Source: Aplectana chamaeleonis (Eukaryota; Nematoda; Chromadorea; Rhabditida; Cosmocercidae). Taken from it: 64,000 bases of DNA. Position numbers and translations under genes: made by a program. The DNA lies in assembly GCA_029168955.1 (NCBI GenBank), contig JAPDOI010000426.1, positions 248,001-312,000 of the forward strand, written 5' to 3'. The notes beneath the pieces are model-generated. The model made no database searches. It had not been told where the DNA came from and saw only the letters and a program-made list of their open reading frames with translations. This document shows, in pieces, positions 10,052-21,600 of the stretch. The number at the start of each line of letters is the position of its first letter. Position 1 is the first letter of the stretch.

Positions 10052-12395
10052 CAAATGTTATACTAACTATCGCAAGGGTAACTGGGTCCTGTTTAAAGAG
10101 GTGCTACTCAGCCGGGTAGCCAACTATCCGCTAGCTGGCTCGGTACATGACAAGGAGAAATTTGTCGTCGGCACCATATGCGATGCCTCCAGAATAGCCA
10201 TCCCGACCGGTCGCGTTAGAACGTTTCAATCTAACGTACCAAAGGAAGCCCTAGAGCTAATCACTCAACGGGACGACCGACGCAGAAGGGACCCCTCTGA
10301 TCCGTGCATTTCTCAATTATCCGAGGACATCTCCAATGTGCTGAATGACCACAAGCAGAAACGCTGGAGAGAGTACACCGAATCCATCAACTTTGCGACT
10401 GATAGCAAACAGGCGTGGAGCATCCTCAAACGACTATCTGGAAAGAAGATTGCACCTGCGCGCAACGTGCTTGATTTTCCCTCGGGCAGATTTGAATACG
10501 GATATAAGGCTGTCTGCCAGCTTGGAAAACTCTATGCTTCTGCCTCTTCACGACGTGATAAGCAACACAGATGTACCTTACGTGCGACCAGGAAACTCAG
10601 TCGCCAGGACGTACTGTCTATTACTGCTTCTACTGTCACTGCCAATATCAAATCAGTGAAGAACTCAAAGGCAGAGGGACCTGACGGCATCTCAGCCGCT
10701 CTTTTGAAGCATTTGCCGGAACAATATGCTGAGTTACTCAGTGATCTTATCTATTCGTCGTATAGTAGTGGTATTATTCCTGCTCGTTGGAGACAAGCTC
10801 TTGTTCTCCCCATCCCCAAGCCTGGCAAACCAGAGGATAAAGCCACGTCACATCGTCCCATATCCTTATTTTCCCCTATCGCTAAGCTGGCGGAAAAAAT
10901 CATGAATCCGCATCTCCAAGGCGCACTACAGCAGAACGTCCATCAGCATGGCTTCAAAAAGGCGCACTCCACAATCACCGCACTAACGTCAATTACTGAA
11001 CACATCATCGCCGGTTTCAATAGGAAAGCTCCCGCCGGCAGAAGTCTGGTCGTAGCAGTCGATCTGACTTCCGCTTTCGACAGTGTCAGCACTTCATTGT
11101 TGTCAAAATCGATTCTGGACTGTAATATGCCCGACTGGTGTAAACGATGGATTGACAACTTCGTCAAGAAACGCTCCATACGTGTGAAGTTCGACGGACA
11201 CTTGTCGAAGTCGATTTCCCTGAAGGCAGGCGTTCCTCAAGGTGGAGTATTGTCACCAAGCTTATTCTCTCTGTATCTTTCCGATATTCCGAAGCCGCCA
11301 CCTAACATCCATCTATGTCTGTATGCTGATGACATCACAATTGTATGTACAGACCCTGTTATCGACCATGCCACTGCGGAGATGAACAAATACCTCTGCA
11401 GCCTGGTCAACTTCTTGGAATCGAAGCAGTTAAAGGTCTCTCCTTCAAAGTCTAGCGTTGCTCTGTGCACTACTGCAACGGCTGAGCATCAGCTGCATCC
11501 AGAGGTTTTCTGGGAAGGTAATCGGCTGCCCCTGTCTAAGCATTCTCGGCTACTTGGAGTCTTCCTGGACCTCTCACTGCGCTTTCACGAGAACACGCGC
11601 ATCCGAGCCGCAACTGCTAACACGCGAAAAAACATCCTCCGTGCTCTGGCGGGCACCACTTGGGGTAGCACAAAGGAAGTTTTACGCACAACGTATAAGG
11701 CCATGCTACAGCCTACTCTGGAGTATGGAGCTCCGATATGGACTACACACCTGTCGGACACCTCTTGGAGCAAGCTTCAACGCGTACAAAATACTGCATT
11801 ACGTGTCATCACTGGCTGCCCAAAGTCAACACTTATATCCCATCTTCATCAAGAATGTGCCGTACTTCCTGTCAAACAGCATTGCCAACTGCAGTCACAA
11901 CAGTTCCACATTGGCATAGTCAAGAATGCCGCACATCCCAACTACCCACTCCTGTCATCTCATCCTCATCCACGTAATATTTGCACACCGCTCCATGCTG
12001 CTATTTCTACATTGGATTGTCAAAAATGGGCTACCTCTGAGCTCGCAAGGAAGAGTCTGCAGCAAATTGAACACACCAGATTCGTGTCTGGATACCTCTC
12101 CTGTGCCCTTCCCAATCCCATCCTTGGTACAGTGCCTCCTACGGTCGATGACAGCGAGAAGACTCTGCCCAGACGCTCCCGCGTCACTCTAGCGGGTCTA
12201 CGTTGCAGACCTTCTTCGTACCTCAAAGCCTACGCACACAGGATCGACGAGTCGGTCCCAGATCAATGTCCTGACTGTCATATTGCTGGCCATGATTCAC
12301 TACATTTATTTTTATGCTCTGCCAGACCTACTTCTCTGTCTGCTCGTGATATGTGGGACAAGCCGTGGGATGTGGCCACCTTTCTACGCTTATGA
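9975..12395 (+). CDS. CR1-B reverse transcriptase (3' part of ORF)
   Basis: The open frame is 806 codons, but the first ~20 are an out-of-frame overlap with the endonuclease; the true continuation begins near 10,037. Recognisable blocks are 'AEGPDGISAALLKHLP', 'HRPISLFSPIAKLAEKI', 'HQHGFKKAHSTITAL', 'VVAVDLTSAFDSV', 'GVPQGGVLSPSLFSLYLSDI', the catalytic 'LYADDITIV' (YADD at 11,322-11,333) and 'HSRLLGVFLDLSLRF'. A thumb with 'SKLQRVQNTALRVITGC' follows. The C-terminus has C-P-D-C followed by His, His and Cys, a zinc-knuckle-like end typical of CR1/Jockey elements. It copies element RNA at the nicked target. All catalytic residues look intact. Confidence 0.92.
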   Translation: MIMYLFAHHWIFLLTVSLDLFSGSRSKCYTNYRKGNWVLFKEVLLSRVANYPLAGSVHDKEKFVVGTICDASRIAIPTGRVRTFQSNVPKEALELITQRDDRRRRDPSDPCISQLSEDISNVLNDHKQKRWREYTESINFATDSKQAWSILKRLSGKKIAPARNVLDFPSGRFEYGYKAVCQLGKLYASASSRRDKQHRCTLRATRKLSRQDVLSITASTVTANIKSVKNSKAEGPDGISAALLKHLPEQYAELLSDLIYSSYSSGIIPARWRQALVLPIPKPGKPEDKATSHRPISLFSPIAKLAEKIMNPHLQGALQQNVHQHGFKKAHSTITALTSITEHIIAGFNRKAPAGRSLVVAVDLTSAFDSVSTSLLSKSILDCNMPDWCKRWIDNFVKKRSIRVKFDGHLSKSISLKAGVPQGGVLSPSLFSLYLSDIPKPPPNIHLCLYADDITIVCTDPVIDHATAEMNKYLCSLVNFLESKQLKVSPSKSSVALCTTATAEHQLHPEVFWEGNRLPLSKHSRLLGVFLDLSLRFHENTRIRAATANTRKNILRALAGTTWGSTKEVLRTTYKAMLQPTLEYGAPIWTTHLSDTSWSKLQRVQNTALRVITGCPKSTLISHLHQECAVLPVKQHCQLQSQQFHIGIVKNAAHPNYPLLSSHPHPRNICTPLHAAISTLDCQKWATSELARKSLQQIEHTRFVSGYLSCALPNPILGTVPPTVDDSEKTLPRRSRVTLAGLRCRPSSYLKAYAHRIDESVPDQCPDCHIAGHDSLHLFLCSARPTSLSARDMWDKPWDVATFLRL

Positions 12396-12585
12396 GAAGA
12401 AACTCCGATGAGGCTGATAAAAAGATGAAGAACTTGCACGCTGTGCACCTACGCTGCAGTCGCGCGGCGTGGTTTGCAGTGCGTAGCATCTCCCATAGTT
12501 CCTTCATCCCTCGCGGCAGCGAGTTTGTTCTCGATACAAGTCTCATAGAGTCTCTTTTAAAGAAAGTGTCCACGATAAAAGCCAT

Positions 12586-12604
12586 GTCTAATTTTTTGGT
12601 GTAG
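12586..12604 (+). promoter_or_regulatory. Possible trans-splice (SL) acceptor
   Basis: A T-rich run followed by AG at 12,603-12,604, about 50 bases upstream of the ATG at 12,657, with no candidate 5' exon between. Nematode mRNAs are commonly capped by spliced leaders at such sites. No SL RNA gene is present here to confirm it. Confidence 0.3.
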
Positions 12605-12656
12605 ATCGGCAGCTGCGGGGCCTAGCGCAACCCTAACGTTGAAAAAACTAAGAAAA

Positions 12657-15600
12657 ATGAGCTCGGAACGGTCCCCTACGGCCCCAAAGTTGGACATTCG
12701 TCAGCTCGTCACACCTCAGATGCACTTTCCACGCCCACCGACGTGAACAAATGAATGCTCGAGATTGTGAGATGAGCGATGGTTTCCGATCAATAGCCCC
12801 GTTCTTCCCTTCATTCTCAACTTCTCTCTTTACTCAGGTCAGCTCGCATACATCGGCTGCAAAAGACGGAGGTTACAAGCCTCGGACAACTCGTCCACCC
12901 GGCTTCCCAAGCTCAATTTTTGAGGGACCATAACTCCGTTCTCAAAAGGTCTTGTACGATTCTAAAAACATCATTGGAATCAGCATGGGACCGTATTTAA
13001 GATAGGCGGAAAAGCAGAAAAACGATTCTTATCGTGAACACTGCGTTTAAACGGCCATTAAAGCCCCAACAACAAGTGAGCATTCATTCAGTACCTTGAC
13101 ACGAGCTTCAATCAAGTTAGCGAACAGAATGCTACGGTGTTCTGATTCGGTTCAGCCAGTGCTTGCGGCATCACCTCTCGAATGTCCTCCGCCGACCTAC
13201 ACCCTCGCGTATTGCTTCGGCTTGGCTTAGTATAACTGAATAGCATGCGTTGTATGCCCTTTGACTGTAATCCTTCTTTTCGATTGGAACCAGCTGTGAT
13301 ATCTGTGCAGCGCATTCGCCCATACATTTTTCAACCGTAGTAATCAAATAAATGAATTCCTACGCAAACTTTGATTAATGTAATAATTGTGATTACTCAG
13401 CTCTCAGCTTTGTGCTTGGGAAAACCAGAAGATCGGATCCTGTATTTCCTTCCAAGAAACGCCGTAGTGACCAAGGTTGAATAATTCTCGCTTTTGTTAT
13501 GTCTATTCCTTCTGTCGCAGATTTCTAAGAGTCAAATTTTTATTCAGCTATTCCTAAGACTATCAAGCCAGTGGCTCCTTCTACATCCTGGCTTCCTTTC
13601 GCCAGCACAGCTGATGTGTCATTTCGAACAGCAACTCAAGACACCTCGACGCAACAGTCACCTGCTGAGGGTCCTTCCTGCAAGCCTAGACTGAGGAAGA
13701 CGATCAAAGGTATCACGACGTAGAAAGTGTTGTGTATGTGTGCGTATTTTCTAAAAAAATCTCGCTTTTGAGCTCGCTGTAAGGTGGAAAAGCTCCGCTT
13801 TGGTCTGCATGAATGCTGAAAATGTTTCGAATGGGAAGAATCGCTGGTAGTGTTAGAATAGTGGCGCTATGTAGAAATATGTACATGTCAAATTGCTAGT
13901 AATGCAAGCATTGCGTATTATTAAAAAATTAATCGAGGTCACCAGGAATGTGAAAAGTGTTGTGTCGAATATTGACAGATAATTGAACGCTGAACACTTC
14001 GAAAAACATTTTAGTGGCAGATTTTCGACGCACTTCTCTCCCAACATCGATTCCTACAAAGAAGTCGCCACGTTTACTGAAGGCGTCTGCCATGGCCGGC
14101 ACTGCAGCGATAGAATGTAGGTGTTCCAGTTCTTGTTTAATGAAAGGTTATGGAATTTACAGCTCTGGATTAGAAATGCGGAAAAAGCAGTGTTCGTTTT
14201 CCTGATTAGGCGTGTTTAAGTGGTGCGGTGGTGCATAGGCCTTCCCCCCCAAAAAGTGAAGTCCGTCTGAATGAGACTGTCGGCGTGCGTGTCGAGAGGG
14301 TGTCGAAAAGGCACTTTTCGTCTTTTACGTCTGTTCTGAGAAAAGTTCCGTTCTGAAGAAAGAACCATCTAGCGATCCAGGGACTTACAGACCTGTTAGC
14401 ATTACTTCTATGTTTTGTAGACTTTTTGAAAAATTTTCGAAAAAACATATTGTCACGCACTTGGACAACAATAACATAATCCCGAGATCACAACATGGTT
14501 TCGTCAATGGTAGGTCCGTTGAAACAAACCTGTTGGAATGTGTTAACAGTTGGACTAACAAGGAAACCACAATAAGTCATAGTGACCATTCCAAATGAAA
14601 TGTTCTTTCCTAGAACCATTTTTGGACGAAAAGTCCGAATATGCCTATCGCAGCTGCCTAGACCCACTCTGAAAAAAGTTATGAGCGTTTTTTCTGTTAT
14701 TTTCGTACCTATTGTACCCTCCAAAAAGCGCATTATTTTTACGCGATTCCGGAAACGGACCTGATAATCGTGTTCGCCGCCCAAAACTACCCCACTAAGC
14801 GAAGTTTGGGTGAAGGAACATTCTCCAATATTTGCGCAGACTAACAGCGTTTTGGACTTATACGGATTTTCGGTTTGGCGTTTATTTTCACCAATTAGAG
14901 GGCTCTCGAAGCGTTTTAGAAAAATATTCCAGATTCGACTAAAAATTCGTTCTGGGGGGTTATTTGAGGTGCTGATCACGAATCTGAGGTTCATTTGTCG
15001 TTTTTTGCGAAGTTTTCAACTATATTTGTTCAAAGCTTCCCACTGGCAGAAAAAATTGACGGCAAAATCGACTTTTGACGATTTCCGGAATGTGGCGACA
15101 GATGTAGCTCAAATCGTTCCTGTGGGGGTTATCTGGAGTGCTGAACACGAATCTGATGTCAGTTTATCGATTTTTGTGAGCTTACGGTAGATTACGGTGG
15201 GTATACGGTAGTTTGGTCGAAGTCTCAGATTTGTCTCAAAGTTTCTATGTGGGGGTTATTTGGGGTGCTGAATACGAATTCGATGTCCATTTGTCGATTA
15301 TCGGAATATCGAGGTAGGTTTTGCCCTCTAAATGGCATGTTACCTACCGTAACCTACAGTAAACCTCAAAATTTTTAGAAGCGAACCCCAGATTCGTGTT
15401 CAGCACCCCAGATTACCCCTACGTACATGTTTTTATCAAAATCTGGAGAAAAATTTAAAAACACCCTAAAAATTCCATGGGGGGGGTACCCTTACCTTGC
15501 CGCGAAGCTTTAAAAAACGCTTATAACTTTTTTCAGAGTGGGTCTAGGCAGCTGCGATCGGCATATTCAAACTTTCCGTTCGAAAATGGTTCTAGAAAAG

Positions 15601-18600
15601 TACATTTCATTTGGAATGGCCACTATGACTTATTGTGGTTCTCTTGTTAGACAAGAGATCTAATTCAATACTGAAAATTAAACAAATTAGCGATTAGTTA
15701 AGTACAGCCACCAAGGGTGGTTAGAAACTATCCAGGTAAATTTATTTACGATCACCCTATGGCTTTTGGCGTTCCGATTTCCGAAACGACAATGGTCGTT
15801 TCGTTTTCCGAATACCGGAATTTTCAAAATATTTGACCCCTTGTCCACAATGAGAATAAATAACGAGCGAAGAAGTCTTGCATAACTTAAGACATTTTCA
15901 GAAAAGTACATTTCATTTGGAATGGTCACTATGACTTATTGTGGTTCCCTTGTAAGATACTCGATGAGAAAGGTGCCTGTGATGTAATATATTTTGACTT
16001 CGCCAAGGCATTTGATCGGGTGAGTCATAGAAAGCTAATGCATAAGATCATTGAGCTGAAGTTCCACCCAGTAGTAAGTAGATGGATCGAAGCATTTTTA
16101 TCCGATCGAACATTCCAAGTCAAGGTTGGGTCAGCATTTTCGAGTGTTCATCCAGCAAAAAGCGGTGTTCCTCAGGGCGGGGTGCTTTCCCCAGTCATGT
16201 TCAATATTTTCATCGCTGACTTACCTTCCACTTTTCCCAGTGTTAACGTTGTGTGTGAGCAGTACGCGGATGACCTGAAACTATATAGGCAGATTGAATC
16301 GTCTTCCGATGGTTCAGAACTCCAAAATGCAATTGCAGTTATCTCTCAGTATCTCCGTTTGGGTTACTCTTAGGTGGTTTTCAATTATACCGTAGAAGGA
16401 AACATCGTTGTTTCGGCGAGGTCAGTGAGGGATTTGGGTTTTCTGTATGATCATAGATTGAACTTTTCGGGTCACGTTCAAAATGTCCAAAGCAAGGTCC
16501 ACCTTCGCATTTTTCATTTGTTCAAGGCGCTTTATACGAACAACACCAATGTCTTCTTGAAAGCATATAAAACCTACATTCGGCCGTTAATGGAGTGTGG
16601 AACAGCCGTTTTTAATCCTTGCAAAAGGAAAGATATCACTAAGCTAGAAAAATGCCAGAATAGCTTCGCTAGAAGGCTATTGATAAGGAAGAATGGATTT
16701 TTGTATAATAGAATTCCGAAATCCCATTTCCGAAATAGGTATTTCAACTTACCTACGCTAGAATCAAGAAGAAAAGTTTTTAATGCTTGTATGGTCTACA
16801 AACTGATTAACGGTAAAATCAAGATAGGTTTTCAACTGCTCTTCCGCCTAAGGCGAACTAGAAAGAGAGGTGAACAGTATAAAGTTTTCACTGCTCGAGC
16901 GCGATCTAACATAGCAGCTCATGCTTTTGCTATTGGAGCCGCCACTGTTTACGGCCAGTCGATGCAGAACACTGCACATGTTGAAACATTTTTGGGTTTA
17001 AGCGTTTTGCTGAGGCAAGGTTGCTCAGCAGTTGTTAGTAGCCTTTAATGTTACGTGGTTCACAGGTTTCTCAGAAAGGAAATAATTGAAATGGATTTTT
17101 TTTCACTCACAAGGGAAGTGTTTAGAGTGTAAACGCATCTGCGAAAACGACCAGTATCGTTAGTATCTCTTCTGACCCAATAGTGAAAATGCGCAGTATC
17201 CCGCCCCGAGCTGCAGGTTTGAACAAGTTACGACCATTTTTTAAGCCTCGCGAAAAGGCAAGGGAACCCATCAGCCATTTTTTTCGAGTTTCAAAAACTT
17301 TTACTCGGATTCAGCCCAAAACTTGTATGTAGGGGTAATCTAGGGTGGTGAACACGAATCTGGAGGCCCTTTGTCGAAGTTCCGAGGTTTACTGGTTACG
17401 GTAGGTAACATGCCATTTAGGGGGCAAAAGCCATCTTAGAATTTTAAAAATCGACAAACGGACGTTGAATTCGTATTCTTCACCCCGAACAACCCCCATA
17501 TACAATTTTTGAGTAAAATCTGAGATTTTGACGAAACTATCGTTTACCCACCGTAACCTATTGTAATTTGCTAAAAATCGATAAACGGACTCCAGATTCG
17601 TGTTGAGCACTCCAAATAACCCCCACTTGAACAATTTGAGCAATATCTACCATAGCACTCCGGAAAGCTCGAAAGTGGCGTTTTTCCCTCGAAATTTTCC
17701 CGGTTGGAAAACTTCGAACAGAATTAGTCGAAAACTTTGAAAAATTGACTAATAAACTACAGATTCGTAATCAGTGCCCCAAAGGACCCCCCTGGGAGAA
17801 TTTCAATTCGAATTTTGAAAATTTTTCTTAAACACTTCCGGAGCCCTCTAATCGGTATAAATATTCGCCCAACCGAAAATCCGTGCAAGTCCAAAATGCT
17901 GTCAGTCTGGAGAAAGTATGGAAAATGCGCCTGCACCCAAATTTTGCCCATGGGGGTAGTGTTGGGCGCTGAACACATTCATGGGGTCCGAATTTTCGAA
18001 AGATTAATGCTCTTTCTGGAGGGTACAAAAAGCACAAAACATGATCTTTTTAAGCTTGTAACTTCTTGGAACCCGCAGCTCGGGGCTGTATACTGCGCAG
18101 TTTTACTATTGAGCCACTAGAGATACTAGCGATACTAGTCGTTTTGGCAGATGCGTTTACCATTCTAAACACTTCCCTTGTTAGCATTTCCCTATTGCAC
18201 ATCGTGTGATCCTTTCGCGGTTGCTTAGTATTATTGTAATTTTGTTTTCTTTTTTTTTTCTCACGACGTCTCATATGTCGTTATAAATCTAATCTTAAAA
18301 AGTCGATTAGAAGGAACATTAGACGAGCAGTGAATAATATCCCTGTTAGCTGTTAGCAGGCGTGGGAAGGCTGATCCGGAAAAATGCCTTTGCGAGGGCC
18401 ATCCGGTACGCACGCCGGCCTCGTGTGCGGACTGTCTCATTTGGACAGACTTAAGTGGATTTACTTTCATCTCATCTTGTTTTCGGCTCAACTTTTTTAT
18501 CAAATGTTGAAAGCAAAAGCTAACTCGATCGAATGCTTTTCCGCATGGAAATGGGCCTTATTCCCGTTAACATGCCCTAAACTTAGTTAAAATTAACTGG

Positions 18601-21600
18601 AAAAGTTTAGAGCAAAGTCATTCCTAAATCAAAATGCTGACTGTTGTATCTAGCTAGGCCCGAGCTCTATGAAATTTGCCAACGAGCGCCACTTGCACCA
18701 CGGCCAGCCACCGTTTGTCTCGGGAAGTTGGACTCTGTTCACTTCTGATTGCGTAACCATTAAACTTATTTCTACTCAAAGATATGCGAATTTTGTTAAA
18801 CGAGAAGATCGAAATCGTTTCGATTCGTGAATTCTAGTGATAATTTCAGTGAAAATTCCTCTTGCTGGCAAGGTTTATTTTTCAAATGAGCAAGAATCAT
18901 CTTAGGCGATTCTCGGCCCCGAGCCGCATCGAACAGGAATCGGAGCCGCCTGACAGTTCGGCTCGTTTTCCTAATCTCCGGGCCACTGCTGTTGCTGTTC
19001 GGGCGAACCGGAGCGGCCTGGACAGCAACAGCAGTGGCCAGGAAACCAACAGCAGTGGCCCAAAGAGCAGCAGAAGCCGACTCGCAGATTGGGAACACGA
19101 GCCGAACTGTCAGGCGGCTCAGGGCCGAGAACCGCCTGAGATTTGCAAAGTCTAGCATGGCATTGCGGTAATAAACTCCTTTTCCGCTACAAACTTCAAG
19201 TTGGTCCCTGCGTATGGCTAACCAAGCCTTCTACATAAATCCCTCCAAAAATGGAAAATTGGTTCACCGCTGCGCCCTTTTTTTGCACGTTACTCCAAAT
19301 AAGTATCGTATGAGTTTGCTGGGAAGAATTTAAAGCAGACCAAATTTTTTTCAATTCAGTATCAAATTTTATTTTTCTCTAGTAACAGGTTTCCTCTTCA
19401 ATCTACTCTGTGTTCGTCGTGACTTTCTCTAAACTCAGGAATTCTCCCATTGTTGATTACACGCTCTTGAGATCACCACTTGGATTGCCTTTTCATTGTA
19501 GTGACCCAGGATGAAGTTGTGTTTACATAGCATGCGCATATTGGTGGTAGTTGTTATCCTTACTGACAATTGACTTTGTTATCGTATGGAGGTGATGGCA
19601 GTTGTTCTTTCGGTGCCTCGAAGATCTATAGACTCCATCGTTTTCATATTGATTTGCAGTTCTGTTGTCTCCATATGATTGTTATCTACCTACATACATG
19701 TGTGCTCCATTTACAGGGCCTTCTTTTCCAACAATTCATGGTCGTAAGAAAAACGCGGTGTTGGAAATTTCAGCAAAAGACTCACCTTTGAAAAACGGTA
19801 GGTTCAAGTTTTTACATATCGTTCATGACTAAAGACAGTGCTCATAATACAATCAGTCTTCGAGTTTTCACCGAAAACGGAAAGGTTCGGGACCCATTCC
19901 AACATTTGTGCTGATGGAACAGCTAAAATCGAATTGCTTAGAGCCTTTTACGGACCCGAAACTTGCATGTGGTGTGACTGTCCCGCCCACTTCCTCAACG
20001 AGGGGAAGTGGGCGGGAGGGGGCATGCCACATTCAAATTTTAAGGCCGTACATGGCTATTTATGACTCGTTGTGGCCTTTTTTTAACATCTATTGCGCAG
20101 TGGGCCCCGTATTTTTATGTTTTCGTTGAAAACTCAAAGACTGTTCTTATGTTGAACACTGCCTTTAGGTTTGTGTATGAGTTTCAACACAGGTACAAAC
20201 GTAGCTGTCTTCGAAGGTTCTGTCTCATTTTTGGCCCGTTTTGTTGAACGTAACTATAGAAAGCTTTGTTTACCTTGTTCTTTTGCTCCTATTGAGCTTT
20301 TATTTTGTAACCCAAGAATCGGATGTCTTTCCCATCTTCATTCTTAGGAAAACTAGTATTTGCTAATTAACTTGTATTTTGATAATTTCTTACGAGTTTT
20401 CTGATTTTCATGGTCCCTTTTCATAAAGGCTAGAATATGTGTCATGGCTACTTTCAGCACCTGCCAATTTTTTCGTTTGGAATTTTTTTATACAATGCAT
20501 TTTTAATTTGCCACTTTTGTTTTTGACTATGAGTCAATTGCTGGCTTGTTCAGAATGGGCTGCTAAACCATCTGAACGTACTCCGTCACCCCAGCCATCT
20601 GTTTCGACTGTATCAGTGGTAAGAGATTCGCAAGAAGATGTTCCCCCAACCAAGACACGGCAAGTTTTCTTCTCGTGGAATCCGCTGAAAAATTTTTCAT
20701 CGCGTCTAGCGTCACAGTTCGCATCGATAAGCCGATTTTCGGGGATTATCGAGACGTTTTTCTTGTATGAAACTTCTCTTGCCAAAGAATATTCATGGAA
20801 GGCTTTTTTGATTTCTAATCTTGATATGATGTGAACATGGATTTCATAAAAACTCAAGGAGAATATAATTGCTGAGTTCGAGCTTTCCTAAGCGAAAATA
20901 ATGATTGCTTCTTGCAAAACCGTCTTTATAAGAGGTTTTATAGGAGCTTGGAAGGTAGTCGACGTGGCATCGAACGAAGAATACCAACCGATAGAGCGGG
21001 TAAGTTGGAGATTTCAGTTCTTCAACATTCTTTTGAAATCATTTGTCCTTATTAAAGGCAGGGTTCTCGATAAAATCGGTTGTTGTGCTATCCTCATTGA
21101 GTGGTAGATCTGGCCATCACAAAAGTGAAAATGGTTAAGAAATTAGAGAAAAAAACTCTCGGGAACAAATTATGGCTTGGTCTCCTCCCGCCCCCAATTA
21201 TCGAGATTTGTGTAAAAGGCTGTTTTGTCAAATTTTATTTGGCTTCTAAAGTAATTTCTGAACATTGCTTGAGACCACCGATTACTTTAACAGCAAAACA
21301 AATGGCGGTTAATCAAGCATTCATGAAAATCGCGTTAATTAGAGGGCCGGCCGACACCGGTACTTAGCCGTTGCACTTTGTTTTTGAGCGTTTCTTCCGC
21401 GAATTCCCGGTTTTTTCAGTTATTTTTACTTTTGTGATGACCAAATCTACATTCTCATTAAGATAGCTCAGAAGTCGTTTTTATTGCAAGCCCTGCTTTT
21501 AATTTATGAAATTTATGCTCAAGAAATTGTCAATCTCTACGAGGCGCAGATAAGGAAATCTCATGGGTTTTAGAGCGCTTTCAGCCGAAGCCATACACTT

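Larger units (their letters stand above)
8880..12600 (+). mobile_element. CR1-like non-LTR retrotransposon, copy B (nearly intact)
   Basis: A full set of domains lies in order on the plus strand: 2A-like leader, PHD finger, APE-type endonuclease, linker, reverse transcriptase with intact YADD, thumb and C-terminal zinc knuckle. The only coding defect is a one-base frameshift near 10,037. Boundaries are approximate: no target-site duplication or 3' microsatellite could be identified. It lies directly upstream of the host gene that starts at 12,657. Confidence 0.9.

Noticed and set aside
13030..13060. Possible TTAA element end (GAACACTGCG TTTAAA)
   Set aside because: No matching left end was found nearby; the motif alone is too short.
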